Notes: a model not told the origin generated them from the sequence alone. DNA of 64,000 nucleotides from Paramecium tetraurelia (GCF_000165425.1 NW_001799599.1:4715-68714), one strand, 5' to 3'. Shown: positions 29,285-41,187, numbered from the stretch's first letter. Program-made: numbers and translations.

Positions 29285-30913
29285 ATGAATAAATCAATTA
29301 ATCTTCCATTAGATCAAAACCTCTAAACTTCATTTGGAGAATTCATCTATCAAGGCTCGAAACAATATTAAAGACTCATCTTCTTGCTGATGTTTATTTA
29401 TTCAATAACAAGATTTTTATCAACTCTTTTTGGAGATAAAAATTACTATTTTATAGGTGGAGGGGGTTTTGTGATACAAACTATTTTATCAATAGCCATA
29501 TCGATAAAAGGAAAACTCTTCATCAAGAAAATAGCTATTTAAATAACTTGTGTTATATTTTGCTTCATGTAAATTCAAGTTTACGAAACAAAGAATTTTT
29601 AAGAGATTTATGATAATTCGCAATTGCTGATGATATTTAATATTATAGTTTATGGCTTTATCGGTTTTAACATGGTTTTGATCCAAGTTATCGCTGGTTT
29701 AGGCATTAGAATTTGGATTTCAATAGTCAAAGATGGATTTAATATATATTCTTTGATTTACTAACTGATAGGGGATTTTGCAATTCTCTTGTATTGCTAT
29801 TATAACCATTAGATTTTGAAGAAAGGTTTTCGTTAACAGTGCTTTGACAATCAGTTATGTACAAAAATTGATTATACAATAGTTCGATTTCTACCATTTT
29901 TAATATAAAATTAATTCTTGTTGATAAATTTTGATGAAAAAGCCTAGTAATTTAATCTGAGATTCGGCAATAAAATAACTTCGATTATTTGGGATGATTC
30001 TAATGCCCCTACCAAAAACCTAAGGATTTTCTTAAGGAGATACTATTTTGAATAGATTTCATTGGAATAATTTATCTTGTCAAGGATTTCTAAGTTTAAG
30101 GAGAAATTTGATTATTTTTTTACAAAGAGCTTTAATGTTACCGGTTTGGATTTAAACGATCACTTAAATATAAATTATACTGAATGTTTTTTGGGCGAAA
30201 AATACTACCTGATTACTTTTAATGGATAGCATTTGGAATAATAATAATTTTAAACGATACAAGAATAGTTTATGGAGTGTTTAAACTCAAATTAATCTAT
30301 TACTGTGAGTTTTTTAAAAAAATAATTATTTTAATTATCAAACTTGAAATTTAATTAAAATATTCAACAATAGATTTCCAAGCTAAAACTCCATTGCATG
30401 TATTTTCTTGGGTAGTTTAAATAGGTTAACAGCTTTGCAGAAGTTGATTTTCATCTCAAAGATATTAATATGAGTAAATTAATGAAATAAATTACTTATT
30501 TGTTTTGCAATGCTTATAACACTTAAAATTTTGAGTTGGTTTCTTTGGATTTTTAGGACATTTACATAAAGAGCAATGAGGAATTGATCCAGACCTTTAT
30601 TTTAATCATTTATTAGATGATAATTAGGTTAAAATCGATAGATCTGAAAAATATCATATAATTTGGTGTTGATTACAGGGATAATCAATTAATATTTATA
30701 TAAATCCAAACTGAATGCTACTCATAGTTAAAGTTTGAATTGGAATAGAATCCCCTATTTAAGAAAATACAAAGAAGGCTTTGTCCTAATCTCGAGATTC
30801 ACATTATAAATAACAGTAAGCAATCTCCTAATATTTAAGCTCTAAAACTGTTTCTGTATTAAAACCAAGAAGCTTTAGAATAAATTCGCAAAATTCAAGA
30901 AGAAATTATTTGA
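29285..30913 (+). CDS. Multi-membrane-segment protein with histidine-kinase-like tail, copy 1
   Basis: Intron-less frame of 543 codons (542 aa). The first roughly 190 residues hold five or six hydrophobic segments (IFLLMFIYSITRFL, VIQTILSIAISI, VIFCFMQIQVY, IFNIIVYGFIGFNMV, LIGDFAILLYCYY). The remaining 350 residues are cytosolic-type. They include a PAS-like portion, then a helical pair around SFLKKQLFQL and LHCMYFLG, then a block (IYIKSNEELIQTFILIIYQM) placed like the N-box helix of histidine-kinase ATPase domains but without the conserved Asn. No phospho-acceptor His motif is convincing. The next gene is a tandem paralogue and a third member lies at the window end. Function unknown; a degenerate sensor-kinase fold is my inference. 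Confidence 0.85.
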
Positions 30914-31014
30914 TTTTGTTTAGTTATTGTGTTTTGATATTTAAATAGTTAGCATTTATATATAAATTAATTCCCAAATATTGATTCAGATGTGATAACA
31001 CTCGAAAATTAATT

Positions 31015-31029
31015 TATATATATATATAT
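31015..31029. repeat. Short (TA)n tract abutting a start codon
   Basis: Fifteen bases of alternating T and A that run directly into the ATG of the second membrane-protein copy. Such tracts are common in this DNA. Confidence 0.7.
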
Positions 31030-32589
31030 GAAAAAGAAGTTAACTTTATAATTTGCTATGCCTGGGATTGAATAAGCGTATTAATTGGATCGCTTAATAA
31101 AAAATGTTGGGATGAGAAAGATTCTGTCGATATTATTACTATTGTTCGCATTAGTCAGATTGATAGCTTCGATTGTTCAAGGAAATAACGAAGTTATGTA
31201 TTGGGAAATCTGTTTCGCCTGTTACAGTATATTTCTAGTGGGTGTTTCTTTTAAGGGATCACCTGAAAAGGTAAAGAGCATCTATTCATTTACAAATAAT
31301 TTTTTATGTGTACTGTAGGTTTGTGCAAATTATTATAAATACCCTTAATGCATTTACATAAATGGATAAAATGTAATGATATTCAACATGACGATGTTCT
31401 ACTTTTCTAGCATTTAGGAAGCCCCCATTTAATTGGTGGTTTTTCTTGCATCTCGAATACTGATTTCGGGATTGGTCAATGATCTTTTCATAGTTTAAGA
31501 TTTCATATAAATAATAATCACTACTCTGTGTATATTGTTATTTATCTATTAAAATGATTAAAATTAGAGAGCTCATTTTTAATTATAGTTTTCTGATAAA
31601 TAATGGGGTAAACTCAATAAATTTAATTAGAACAAACCTTGCCAGTAATAATATAGAATCCATTTTTGATGTTTACATTTGATGATGAGAGAATAAATTT
31701 TGATCTTAAGTTACAGAATGATATGTAAAAGATATTTTGGGATAATGAAAAGGCTCCCTCAGAAAATCTGAGATCTTTTTTGAGATCCTACAAAATGGGC
31801 AATGACAATCTTGAATAGTATATATTGAACAGAACAAGAAGTTGCAGCGATTATAAAAAGATTTTCTTGCATACTTTGCGAATTTAAAGGTTTGATTAGG
31901 ATTCTGAGTCAAAAAAGACAGTGATTCGATTATCTGACTTCTATTTGGGTTAGTAGGTGTTCTTAATAGTGTTTGATTAACACGAATAGAAAATTCGTTA
32001 GCTTTCTAAATTGAAGGATGCTCTTATTCAAGGAATAAATTAGCATTAGAATTTGACTATTAATTTTCTCAAGAAACAATTGAATTTGATGTAAAATGCC
32101 ATCAACTCTAAAAATACAATTGATAATATTTATAAATTAAAAATTCATTGCATGTATTTTATTGGCAAATACACTTAATGCAACAGTTTCCAAGATATTG
32201 AGGAGAAGATTCAATAGATCAACATTACTGAAATGGTTAAAGATTTGATACACATATACAGTATGGCTTATAAACAGATACAACTTGAATTTTCCAGCAA
32301 TAGTTTTGAGGATATTTATGGATTTAGCAATTAGTAACTACTGAACATCTTCTTGGTCATTCTTTTTTAAACTTTTGTTAGACTTAATCAAAGTGGCAAA
32401 ACCATATTTGTTCATTTAGCAGACACAAAAGGGAATTGTGAATTCTAATTAATAACAATCAGCATCATATTTGATAAATCAGAAGAGTTCAAATAAAAAT
32501 TGATCAATAATCAACTATTCTATAAAATCTAAGTGAGATTGAGTCCAAAGGTGGATATCATAGCATCTGATAATTGTAAATATTAATGA
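31028..32589 (+). CDS. Multi-membrane-segment protein with histidine-kinase-like tail, copy 2
   Basis: Protein of 512 aa with one 23-nt intron in the linker after the membrane region (513 codons after splicing). Architecture matches the gene 115 bp upstream. Hydrophobic helices come first (ILSILLLLFALVRLIASI, ICFACYSIFLVGV, IFNMTMFYFSSI, IIITTLCILLFIYQ), then a cytosolic tail. Shared blocks are QNPFLMFTFDDE (copy 1 QNQFLLINFDEK), APSENLRSFLRSY (APTKNLRIFLRRY), NFLKKQLNLM and LKIHCMYFIG, and SFEDIYGFSNQQLLNIF (DFQDIYIKSNEELIQTF). The pair is an old tandem duplication: architecture and motifs are shared but overall identity looks low. The initiator ATG at 31028 follows a (TA)n run. Confidence 0.85.
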
Positions 32590-32737
32590 TAAGTTGATTA
32601 GCCTGCCAATTCTTAATTTACAAAAATCTCCAGTAATTAAATGATATAAGAATGTTGGAAGAAGAAATAGAATGATTTAACTAATTAATATATATATCTT
32701 CATACTCATAACAAATAATTAAGAAATTATAAACAAA

Positions 32738-34040
32738 TCATTTAATTTTTGCACCAAATGGCACCTTATCTAATCTAGTTACCGATCTTCTACTGAAAAC
32801 TATTTTCCTTTAACTTATGACCAATCCTTAATCTTCATCATACGATTTCCGTGAAGAGCACATTTTTGCAACGCTAGAGGACCTTCCAATTCGAACATTT
32901 ACTCCGCTAAAATTCAATTTGAATATTTTCAATTGCTCTCTAAACCAATTATGAGATAGAACATCGAAAATATTGGCTCTCTCTTTTGGATTCACCACAA
33001 ATATTATACTCAATAAATGTATTAATTCCTTTGACACAGATTTCTTCGTAATCTAGTAATTGCATTAAAGGATATTTCTGTATGTTTCAGAGGGATTGTT
33101 ACCATCAAAGGGCAGCTTCCCAAAGACCAAGCCATATATTATACAACCTACAGCCCATACATCCTGTCCAGGTTGAATGAATTTATATGAATTCGACAAT
33201 ACTTCTGGAGCCAAATAAGACAGAGTACCAACTACGTTTTCTGTAACCAAAGGTTATCCAGCATAATTCGAAACTCCGAAATCAATTATTTTTATCTGAT
33301 TAAATATTTATTATTTCTTACATCTTTACAAGAAAGGGATGATAGCATAATATTTTCTAATTTTAAATCACAATGGATGATTTTTCTTTCATGACAATAA
33401 GCAATAGCCTCCACTACTTAGCGAGAGAAGTGTTTAGCCTCACCTTCTGTTAATTTAGCTAGAATTTAAATTTGATATTACAATTAGCCTGAGTCAATAA
33501 CGACCCTCCTTATAAGTATTCCATCACCATAATCACCTCCTTCTAATTAGGATACGCGAATTTCTCGTATAGTCTTACTATATTTTTATGATCTAACTAT
33601 TTTAAGATTAGAGATTCTTATTCCAGTATCTCCATGTCTTAGTCCTACCAAGTTGATGAGCTTATTTTCTTAATGGCCACCAATTCTTTAGTTTCTTTGT
33701 GCTTTCCCAAAAATATCACCCCTTATCCTCCTTCTCCAACTCTTTTGATAATATCATACTCGAACTTCAAATTGCTCAAGTCACTCTCATCACTTTTCAA
33801 TTGAGCATACAGAGTCGTACCTTTTTTGATGGAAATCAAATCTTTTTCTTCGATTTCAGTTCCATCAATCAAAAATAGTCGTAATTATTAGGCACTTTAT
33901 CTCCAAACTATTTGAATCAACTTCGCCACATCGCTAAATTTTGTGTTGGGATTTAGCATTAAGCGGATTGGATTTTGATTTGTTGATATTAAAGTGCAAG
34001 ATCTAACATAACTCTGCAATGTAAATTTGGTTGAGCTCAT
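32738..34040 (-). CDS. CAMK-like Ser/Thr kinase with a ubiquitin-like N-terminal region
   Basis: Protein of 417 aa. Residues 1 to about 100 look like a ubiquitin-like or PB1-like fold (LRLFLIDGTEIEEKD). The kinase domain follows: GEGGQGVIFLG, VAIKKI, HCDLKLENIML, IIDFGVSNY, GTLSYLAPEVL, VWAVGCIIYGLVFGKLPF and a C-lobe ending DVLSHNWF. The pattern is that of the CAMK/SNF1-MARK group. The catalytic loop reads HCD instead of HRD, so this is a non-RD kinase and may not depend on activation-loop phosphorylation. Introns are at 33296-33321 (acceptor CAG) and 33459-33481; spliced length is 418 codons. The tail ends PFGAKIK. Confidence 0.9.
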
Positions 34041-35096
34041 TTTTAATTTTTATAATAAATTACTCCTATGCTCCAGATTTTTAAAATAATAACTCTTCAC
34101 TATCTCATATCTATATCAGTAATAAACAGTAAAGTCTCAACCCAGTGGTTCCTAAGTGAGTATTCCCTAAATAAGATTTAGTAAATCATATTCTATATTC
34201 TCTTCAAATGGACCAAAAAATCACAATAACATCATTAAATCCTTCATATTCTGATTGATTCCAAGATTTTATATTGTGCTCCATGAAATCATGAAAGATA
34301 ACAAATAGATTTGCGAAGTTGGCTACAAATAAATCAATGAAATTTTATTTTTAATTTAATAATATTATGAATAGTTTATATCGCAATTTAAAATTTAAAA
34401 TTGTCATAAAACGATGGTTTAAATTAATAAATTCTATATTTAGTTAAATAATTTGATAATAGAGAGTAAATTCATTATATTATACTTTGTAACTCTATAA
34501 TTCACATCACAATTACAAAATAGAAATATCTATATACAATCTATTAAACACTCATATTTAAGACATTTTTAATTAATATGGATCTCCCTTTATTAGTTTG
34601 GATAAGTCTTGCTCATTTCCTAGATTATTTAAATAATTTACTTATAGTCTTAAAAAGAATAGATTTTACTTCCTAATTAAGTGCATAACATAAACAAAAC
34701 ACAAAAGTATGATAGTGTAAGCTAATATCAATTAATTTAATAATAAATAAATAAATAACAATCTATTGTATGGTAGGTGAATGAAATTGTAAAATCACTA
34801 ATTAATAAAATGCTGGCAAAGTTAATATTTAATTCAATAAGAATTCAATTAGTGTAATTTATTGATCATCCAATTTTTAGCACCATCGAGTATCTTATCG
34901 AAATTGTTGAATTGAAATCTTATCAACAAATATTTTAATGTTATTCGTTATCTTTAATAGAATATAACAGACATAAATATTGCTAAACCGTAGTAATTAA
35001 TTAAGATATTATAGCCAAAGAATGCGATTTTTAATACCATTATAGCAATTCTAAGAAATTTCAAATTTTATATGAAATTTATTTTTTTTATTAATA
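34041..35096. other. Divergent AT-rich spacer of about 1 kb
   Basis: Unusually long for the denser parts of this window. No coding-like frame, tRNA or repeat array seen on either strand. Confidence 0.5.
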
Positions 35097-36305
35097 ATGC
35101 AAGAAATTTTGAAATAATCTCAATAGGAATTCGATCCCAAACGCTTATCGTAGATTAGTTTGACTCACCAAGGAATCAAAAGATTAAACTAATTGGGAGG
35201 AATTAATTGTTCGACTGAATACATAGAGAAAATTCATTATGCAGAATATGAGGAAGGGTAGGAAATCATTAGAACTGGAGAAAGCGGTCATTTTTTTTAT
35301 TTGCTCATTGAAGGAGAAATTAATATAAAAAAATCTTACTTTGGAGCAGAGGCTTTGATAAATCTACCATATATATAGACTATAAACAGTATTACAAAAA
35401 CAAAATTGGGAAGAATCAACAAATGCGATTTTGAATATATCAGAAGGAAAGCTAAGTTAAAGGATACAAATGAGTAACTTGAATTCTTTAGACAATCTCA
35501 ATTATTTGGACAATTATCAAAAGCGATGATCGATAAGTTGCTCAAAAACTGTTAAATAGAAACATTTGATAGAAATCAATTGGTTTATTATGAGGGAGAC
35601 CCATCTTCTGCAATATATTTGGTGAGAGACGGAATATTTTAATTGCAGAAGAAAATGGTGGTAGGTAACAAATGGAAAAACATTACCATAAGTGAAATAG
35701 GAATCTATTAATTATTTGGTGACCTCGAATGTTTGTTGAATAAACAAAGATATTTCACTGTTAAATGTTTAAAATAAGGTAGTTGCTATAAAATCAGCAA
35801 TGAGGATTTCTATCAAAAAGTCATATCTGATTAACCAAGTCAAGAAGCAAAAACATACATAAATCAGTATGTTAGGACGCAGTAACTTAATAGGAATGAG
35901 AGAATTGAAAGAGCAAATGAGACATTAGCTCATAATAGTGAATATCTGATTGGGTTGCCTGTAATGAACAATTAAAGCAACAAGGAATTGAGTCAAATCG
36001 AAATGAGTGTTCTAGATAAGACTCATACGAGATATGCTCAAATCTATAATTCAGCTTGTTAGAAGAGAGTAAAGGTTAGGTACGCAACAACCAACAAGAC
36101 TGATGTAGCTGTTTCTAGAGTGACATCTAAAAAGGAGTCTATTAATAAGACGATTTTTATTTCGATTGAGAAACCATAAAAATAATCTATCTATGATGAA
36201 ATTAAAATGCCAGATATAGTTTAGAGGAGGTATCGCAATATCTTGCCTTAGAGAAAGAAAGATTTTTGGATAATTACTTAAAACAATAAATCTTCCATAC
36301 TTTGA
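35097..36305 (+). CDS. Protein with two cyclic-nucleotide-binding domains
   Basis: Single intron-less frame of 403 codons (402 aa). Two cNMP-binding (CAP-ED) folds lie in the first 260 residues: the first around GESGHFFYLLIEGEI...SYFGAEALINLPY, the second from QLFGQLSKAMIDKLL through YYEGDPSSAIYLVRDG to LFGDLECLLN. In both, the phosphate-binding cassette lacks the canonical 'FGELAL...R.A' residues, so nucleotide binding is doubtful. The C-terminal 130 residues are basic and low in order (RQPKK-type). There is no kinase or dimerisation/docking domain, so this is not a PKA regulatory subunit. It may be a ciliary or membrane-associated scaffold (inference). Confidence 0.88.
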
Positions 36306-36493
36306 AATAAAATTTATATATATATAATTTATTATCTTAACTTAACAATCTTTCAGTAATGCATAAATCCCCCATAGAAGTATTCTATTTAAAAATATAT
36401 TAAGTATGACCTACATATACTTATACAACAAATAAGGAGGAGACATAAACAAAATTTATAATAATGCATAATATATTAAATATTTATTAAATA

Positions 36494-38739
36494 TCATTAA
36501 GACTTGCTGAGTTCTTGCAAGTATTGATATTCCTCTTTAAGTGTTTCTTACCTAAATAGGAATCTGCTTTAGGGGACATTGTTTCTTTCTGGGTTGTCTA
36601 GCGGATAAAGGGTGATACATTACTTGTAGTTTTGTACATCTTCTCATAATTAGTTCCAACATAAAATTCTTTGATGATAGATTCGAAACTAGAGCATCGA
36701 ACAGAGTTACGTGCCAATTCGGCCATGTCTACATTGTATAAATCAAAGATCTGTTGAGCAATTGCATATTCTTCTAGAAGAGGTTAATCAGTTATGTGTA
36801 ACATAAGGGGATCGTCAGTGGACAAACAAACATTGAGTCCTTGTCTGAAATAGCTGTTAAAAGGTGAATCAGCATATTTACATGTCAATTTGTTATTGGC
36901 AATTGGAGACATGGATATACCAATTTATTTGAGGTAATACAAATACTTTAGAACAGGGGATTATTCTAAAATAATGCCATGATTGATTCCTCTGGCCAGC
37001 AAATATGCACAAGCCAAGTGATCGATATTTCCATTGAGACCACAATGGGGTCTCAGATCAAGGGTATTTAAGCCTCTTTGTTGTCTCAACTGATTCAAAC
37101 TAGATAGATTGGCATAGATGTAATAGATCCAATAAGCATAATGTGGATTGGTGTCTTTCGTCCAATGAATAGGTTGGATTTTGAGATGTTGTAGAAAGAA
37201 GTTCTCATGCTAATTCTCATCATCGACACAATCCAAGGCGGATATGCTAAAGAGTGCTTGATACAAGTCTGGATCGACTTCAGGGTTGATAGTGACTTCA
37301 AACAATGGTCTAAAAATATTATCAATCATATCTTGAAATGATTTGAGTTCTCCACTCTTTCTATACACTGAATAAAGTCTAGGCAATTGGATGATCCACC
37401 TAATATTTGGATGCTGTAGTTTATTTTTAATAAGCCATTGAGCCTTTATTCTCCATTCACTACTAGATTTCCCATAAATGGTGATTCTCCATTCGGCATA
37501 AGTGTGTCTGTCCATATTTTTAATCATATCCTAAGTAATTTCAGCAATATATTTTACCTTTGATATAATTATCAGTCTTCAAAAAGATGCTTCTTAACAG
37601 TGGCTATCCAAGTGGACTGTACTTGCTAGTAAATCTATCGAATCTCTTGTAGAGAGATTTATCTGCTTAAACATCCAAGAGATCGATATTTAATTCTTCA
37701 GTTTTGAATTTAAATCTCTTTTAAATGTCTTTGAGTGTCATTTCTTTACCATCATCCAAATAGACAACTTCTTCAGGACATTGTCTGAATTTCTTCTTCA
37801 TAAATTCAAGTAATTACTTGCCATTCATACTTTGACTATGATGAACGTGAGTGTCTATTTTAAGCACACTATAAAAATCCCTATTCTTTATTCGCTTTTG
37901 ATCCTCACTTTCTCTGTCACTATTAAACAGACAATGCATTTTGAATTTCTACTCCAAATACGTATTGCGCGAATAACACCAACCGGAAATCATCTTGTCA
38001 TTGGCTATTTCAACGAAGGTAAGGAGATCCTTAATGAACTCCTTGATGGAATGCATCTTAGTAAGCCAATGTCCATCTTATTGCACTGCATAGACTCCAT
38101 CGGAGACATGGATTTCCACTTTTTCCATTTTAGGCAGTAGTTCAATGTGACATCTGTAATCAACAATGGGTTCTTGAGTATCAGCTGAATAGGTGGTAAC
38201 TTCTTCCAATCCATTCCAATCACTTTGGAGATCAGGGTTGTAATCTGTGCGTTTCTTGAGTAGGGAGACAATCTTCTTTGCTGAAGCTCTGCCTTCAATT
38301 TCACTTTGTTCATGAATAGCACTTTGTTCGCATTTTTTAATCTAGTTTTAAATGGAGAGGGATACTTCAATATAATCATATTCTCGGATACTGAGAATGT
38401 CGAAGTCAGACTTTTCGAAAAATACGGTGTCTCTTTTAAGAGTCTTCCTGGGACTTTGGAATGGTTTAGAAGAATGTGCAGATTTGACAGATTCAGTTGG
38501 ACTGTCTAATTGACTGAGTTTGCGTCCAACCAAATTCTTCATGTATTTGTGTTTGTCTTCCACTTCATCAAGTTCTTCTTCCTGGATGATCTCAGTGATC
38601 ATTTGGGAGATACTCTTCACAGTCTGCAATTGTTTCACTTTATAGCTTATTTAAATGTCTTACTTTGTTTGTAGACTTGTGATTCTGGTTCCTCAAGATC
38701 GCTGTCACTGTCTAGTCTTTTTATTTATTGTTTTGACAT
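36494..38739 (-). CDS. AMPD: AMP deaminase
   Basis: Converts AMP to IMP and ammonia in the purine nucleotide cycle. The product is about 734 aa. The motifs are KIDTHVHHSQSMNGKQLLEF (first metal histidines), FDRFTSKYSPLGQPLLR, NIRWIIQLPRLY, DCVDDEN, LDLRPHCG, SPVLKYLYYLKQIGI and the hallmark LSTDDPL...EEYAIA...CELARNS-like block (here MAELARNSV). Introns are 38638-38663 (26 nt) and a 17-nt one at 36535-36551, which restores the family's C-terminal EEYQYLQEL. Coding length is one base over a multiple of three. The reading frame of DNYIKG and that of YIAEITQDM are offset by one A in the run at 37552-37555. The enzyme is otherwise intact, so either the assembly carries an extra base or the gene is frameshifted. 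It is divergent from SF-assemblin with 56 bp between the ATGs. Confidence 0.93.
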
Positions 38740-38795
38740 AATTTTATATACTTATTTATGACAAATAAAATTAATAATTAAAATATATATATCCG
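38740..38795. promoter_or_regulatory. Very short divergent promoter region
   Basis: Only 56 bp separate the initiator ATGs of AMP deaminase (minus) and SF-assemblin (plus). Both 5' UTRs and both promoters must fit in or overlap this AT-only stretch. The call is by position; no element is recognisable. Confidence 0.45.
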
Positions 38796-39654
38796 ATGTC
38801 GAGAGTGAAATAATCTGCAGTGTAATATTGTGAGTGTTATAGGATTTTAGATGTGTAACCATCTCCAAGTTCAGGAAGAATTCAAAAGATTTCTGAGAAA
38901 TTGTCAACCATCCAAATTGGAGTCGAGAATGAACGATTCCAAAAATTGGAATAGGCCGAATAACGAATTCAATAGGCAGAAGATGCATTCAATGAGTTCC
39001 AGGAGCAAATCTTCACAAAACTAAATGGATTACGAGATCAAGTATCCACATTATTTTAAATGTTCGTTAACAGTTAGGCAAATTATCCAAGTAAGTGGAA
39101 GATGACAGATTGGCTAAGGAACAAGCCAATGAAGCCAAGAATAGAGATGTCCAAGCATTGACCAAGAAGTTTGAGAATGCCATTGAGAATGAACAGTAGA
39201 CCAAGAAAGAGGGAGAAGCTAAAGTTCTTAGATTGACAGAGGATAAAACTGCACTCCTAAGAACAGAAGTACAAAAGGAGACAGCCTAAAGAGTGGATGC
39301 CATTGAGGGCATTCATTAGGGTCTTTAAAATGATTTGCCAAAGATTTAAGAGGCCATCAGAGAGGAGGCCAATGAGAGAGATGAGGCAGATTAAAATGTA
39401 AGTATCTCAGGTGATATTCTAAGGTAATGAAATCAATAACAGACGAATTGGTTAAGTTGAGCAATCTGATCAATGTGGAGAAGAGAAACAGAGATGAGAG
39501 TGAATAATCCATATTTGAGATGTTGAAAGACATAGTCAATAGAGTGAAAGTTGAATTGGATTAGGAGAAGAGAACCAGAGAGCAATCTGAAGAACACTTA
39601 CTCAGTTTATTGGAAGACACATGTAATAAACTTAGTATTGCAGCAAATTTATGA
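38796..39654 (+). CDS. SF-assemblin family protein (striated rootlet)
   Basis: Predicted coiled-coil subunit of striated microtubule-associated fibres at basal bodies (kinetodesmal fibres in Paramecium). Apart from a short head with SP motifs (VQPSPSSGRIQ), nearly the whole length is charged heptad-like helix with the family's spaced segments (LSTIQIGVENERF, AFNEFQEQI, LAKEQANEAKNR, VDAIEGIHQG, INVEKRNRDESEQ). Introns are at 39042-39073 (32 nt, acceptor CAG) and 39398-39423 (26 nt). A 21-nt candidate at 38822-38842 keeps the frame, so the product is 266 or 259 aa. Codon use is GC-richer than most neighbours, typical of highly expressed genes here. Confidence 0.88.
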
Positions 39655-39704
39655 AATATATATATATATTATGATTTATTCATTAGTCGAATTCCATCTT
39701 CATT

Positions 39705-41174
39705 TCACTAGGAATTTAGCATGAGTTTTTGAATTGAACAATTTTGGAATCTTCCAACTTTATATTCCTCTATCAAAGTGGAATCTCCAACTAAGTTATA
39801 TCTTAAAATCAAATCGGCCGCCAATTCATGAGGTTCACAATATTGTATTTAAACTGATACAAGTTGTTTTGTCGATTCGTACAAGTTTAAGAATTCGAAA
39901 TCCTGCTGTTGATAACGATGACCAAATGTTTGATGTGTCTGTGGTCTTTCTTCATTGATCTTTGTTAATGTATATTATTCCACATTCTTGTAATTAGATT
40001 GCATTTTCATATTGGAGTCTAATTTGGCTCCACTTTATGATGGATTGAATTGTTGGTTCTGAAATCTCGATGTACCAAACACTTATCTCATAAATCAAAA
40101 TAATATAAAATCACTTCTTCGATTAGTATTATTGTTTTTAATTTGTAAACTTCTTCAACTCCTGTTGTTAATTACCCAATGTCCTGTAGTTTTCTTGGTG
40201 CAAATTCTGGGGTTGTCTATTACTACTTAAACAATAGGTGTTCAGTGATTTGTTTAGCTGTAAATCTTTGTTTTGGATTCCATCTTAAGCATTCCTTATA
40301 TCAAATCTAAAGCCATAGGAGATGCTTTGATCACATGCAACAACTTCTAAGGATGGTGTGTCAATTTCAATCCCAATTGATTCACCAATTTGACTCCCTC
40401 ACTCCAATCTTAATTATTGAATGTACTAAAATAGATTTTGAGTTATCTCTCTTACCCCAATATTTGTAGCATTCGATCGAACTGTTCTAACTCAGAAGCT
40501 CCCACGAACAAGGGTCTTCCCAAAAACAATTCGCATGTCACACATCCCAAGGCGAAGATATCGATCGAGGCATCGTAACTTGTCGAGTGCAACAGAATCT
40601 CAGGAGCCTTTTAATCTCTTTATTCATTACTCTGTACCAACGAGTCGATACATAATCTGTAAAGGGGGGCTTGACTTCCCTCGAAAGGCCAAAGTCTATC
40701 AATTTCACACATTCATTCTCAATCAAGATGTTCTCCGGCTTTATGTCCCTTACTTTTAGTTTAATCCACCATACCTATGAAAGTATCCCAAGTGATGGAT
40801 GTGGAGCAAAGCATTCGCACATTGCAATATTATGTGCTTTATTCGCTCCTCATCCAATTTATCCTACGTATAGAGCTAGTACACATTGTTCTCCACATAT
40901 TCATAGATCAAGTACAGGCGCTTGTTCTCGTATCGCACTAACACATGCACTTATGCATACTGTCGAGCAATTTTATGATGTTCGGATGCTCCTTCAATTT
41001 CATCAACGCCTTCACTTCTCTCAATTTCAGACACTCCTCCATCGACTCAAACGTCTCTCTCAACATCTTGATTGCCACTCGTTTCCCACTCTCCACATTC
41101 ACACCACTGTGCACTATCCCATAAGATCCATTCCCCAAACACTCCTGCAATTGATACTCTTATAATATATTCAT
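39705..41174 (-). CDS. RCK/MAK-type (CMGC) protein kinase
   Basis: CMGC kinase with an N-terminal catalytic domain. It has [37 protein letters not shown], the activation segment [16 protein letters not shown] and [17 protein letters not shown]. The [13 protein letters not shown] segment is that of MAK/ICK/MOK and CDKL-like kinases, which regulate cilium length. Introns are at 40082-40114, 40150-40175, 40608-40630, 40749-40774 and 40938-40960. Two of them rebuild HRD and WYRAPE. Coding length is one base over a multiple of three. The frame slips by one base inside the C-lobe between GMLK and WNPKQRFTA (40281-40287). A Gln/Asn-rich tail of about 130 residues follows. Start MNILQEYQL. Only 13 bp separate it from the NUDCD2 stop upstream. 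Confidence 0.88.
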
Positions 41175-41187
41175 AATAAAATTTAAT

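Noticed and set aside
40671-41165. 164-codon plus-strand open frame
   Set aside because: Antisense to the RCK/MAK kinase exons; no motif, and the opposite strand encodes HRD and APE motifs.
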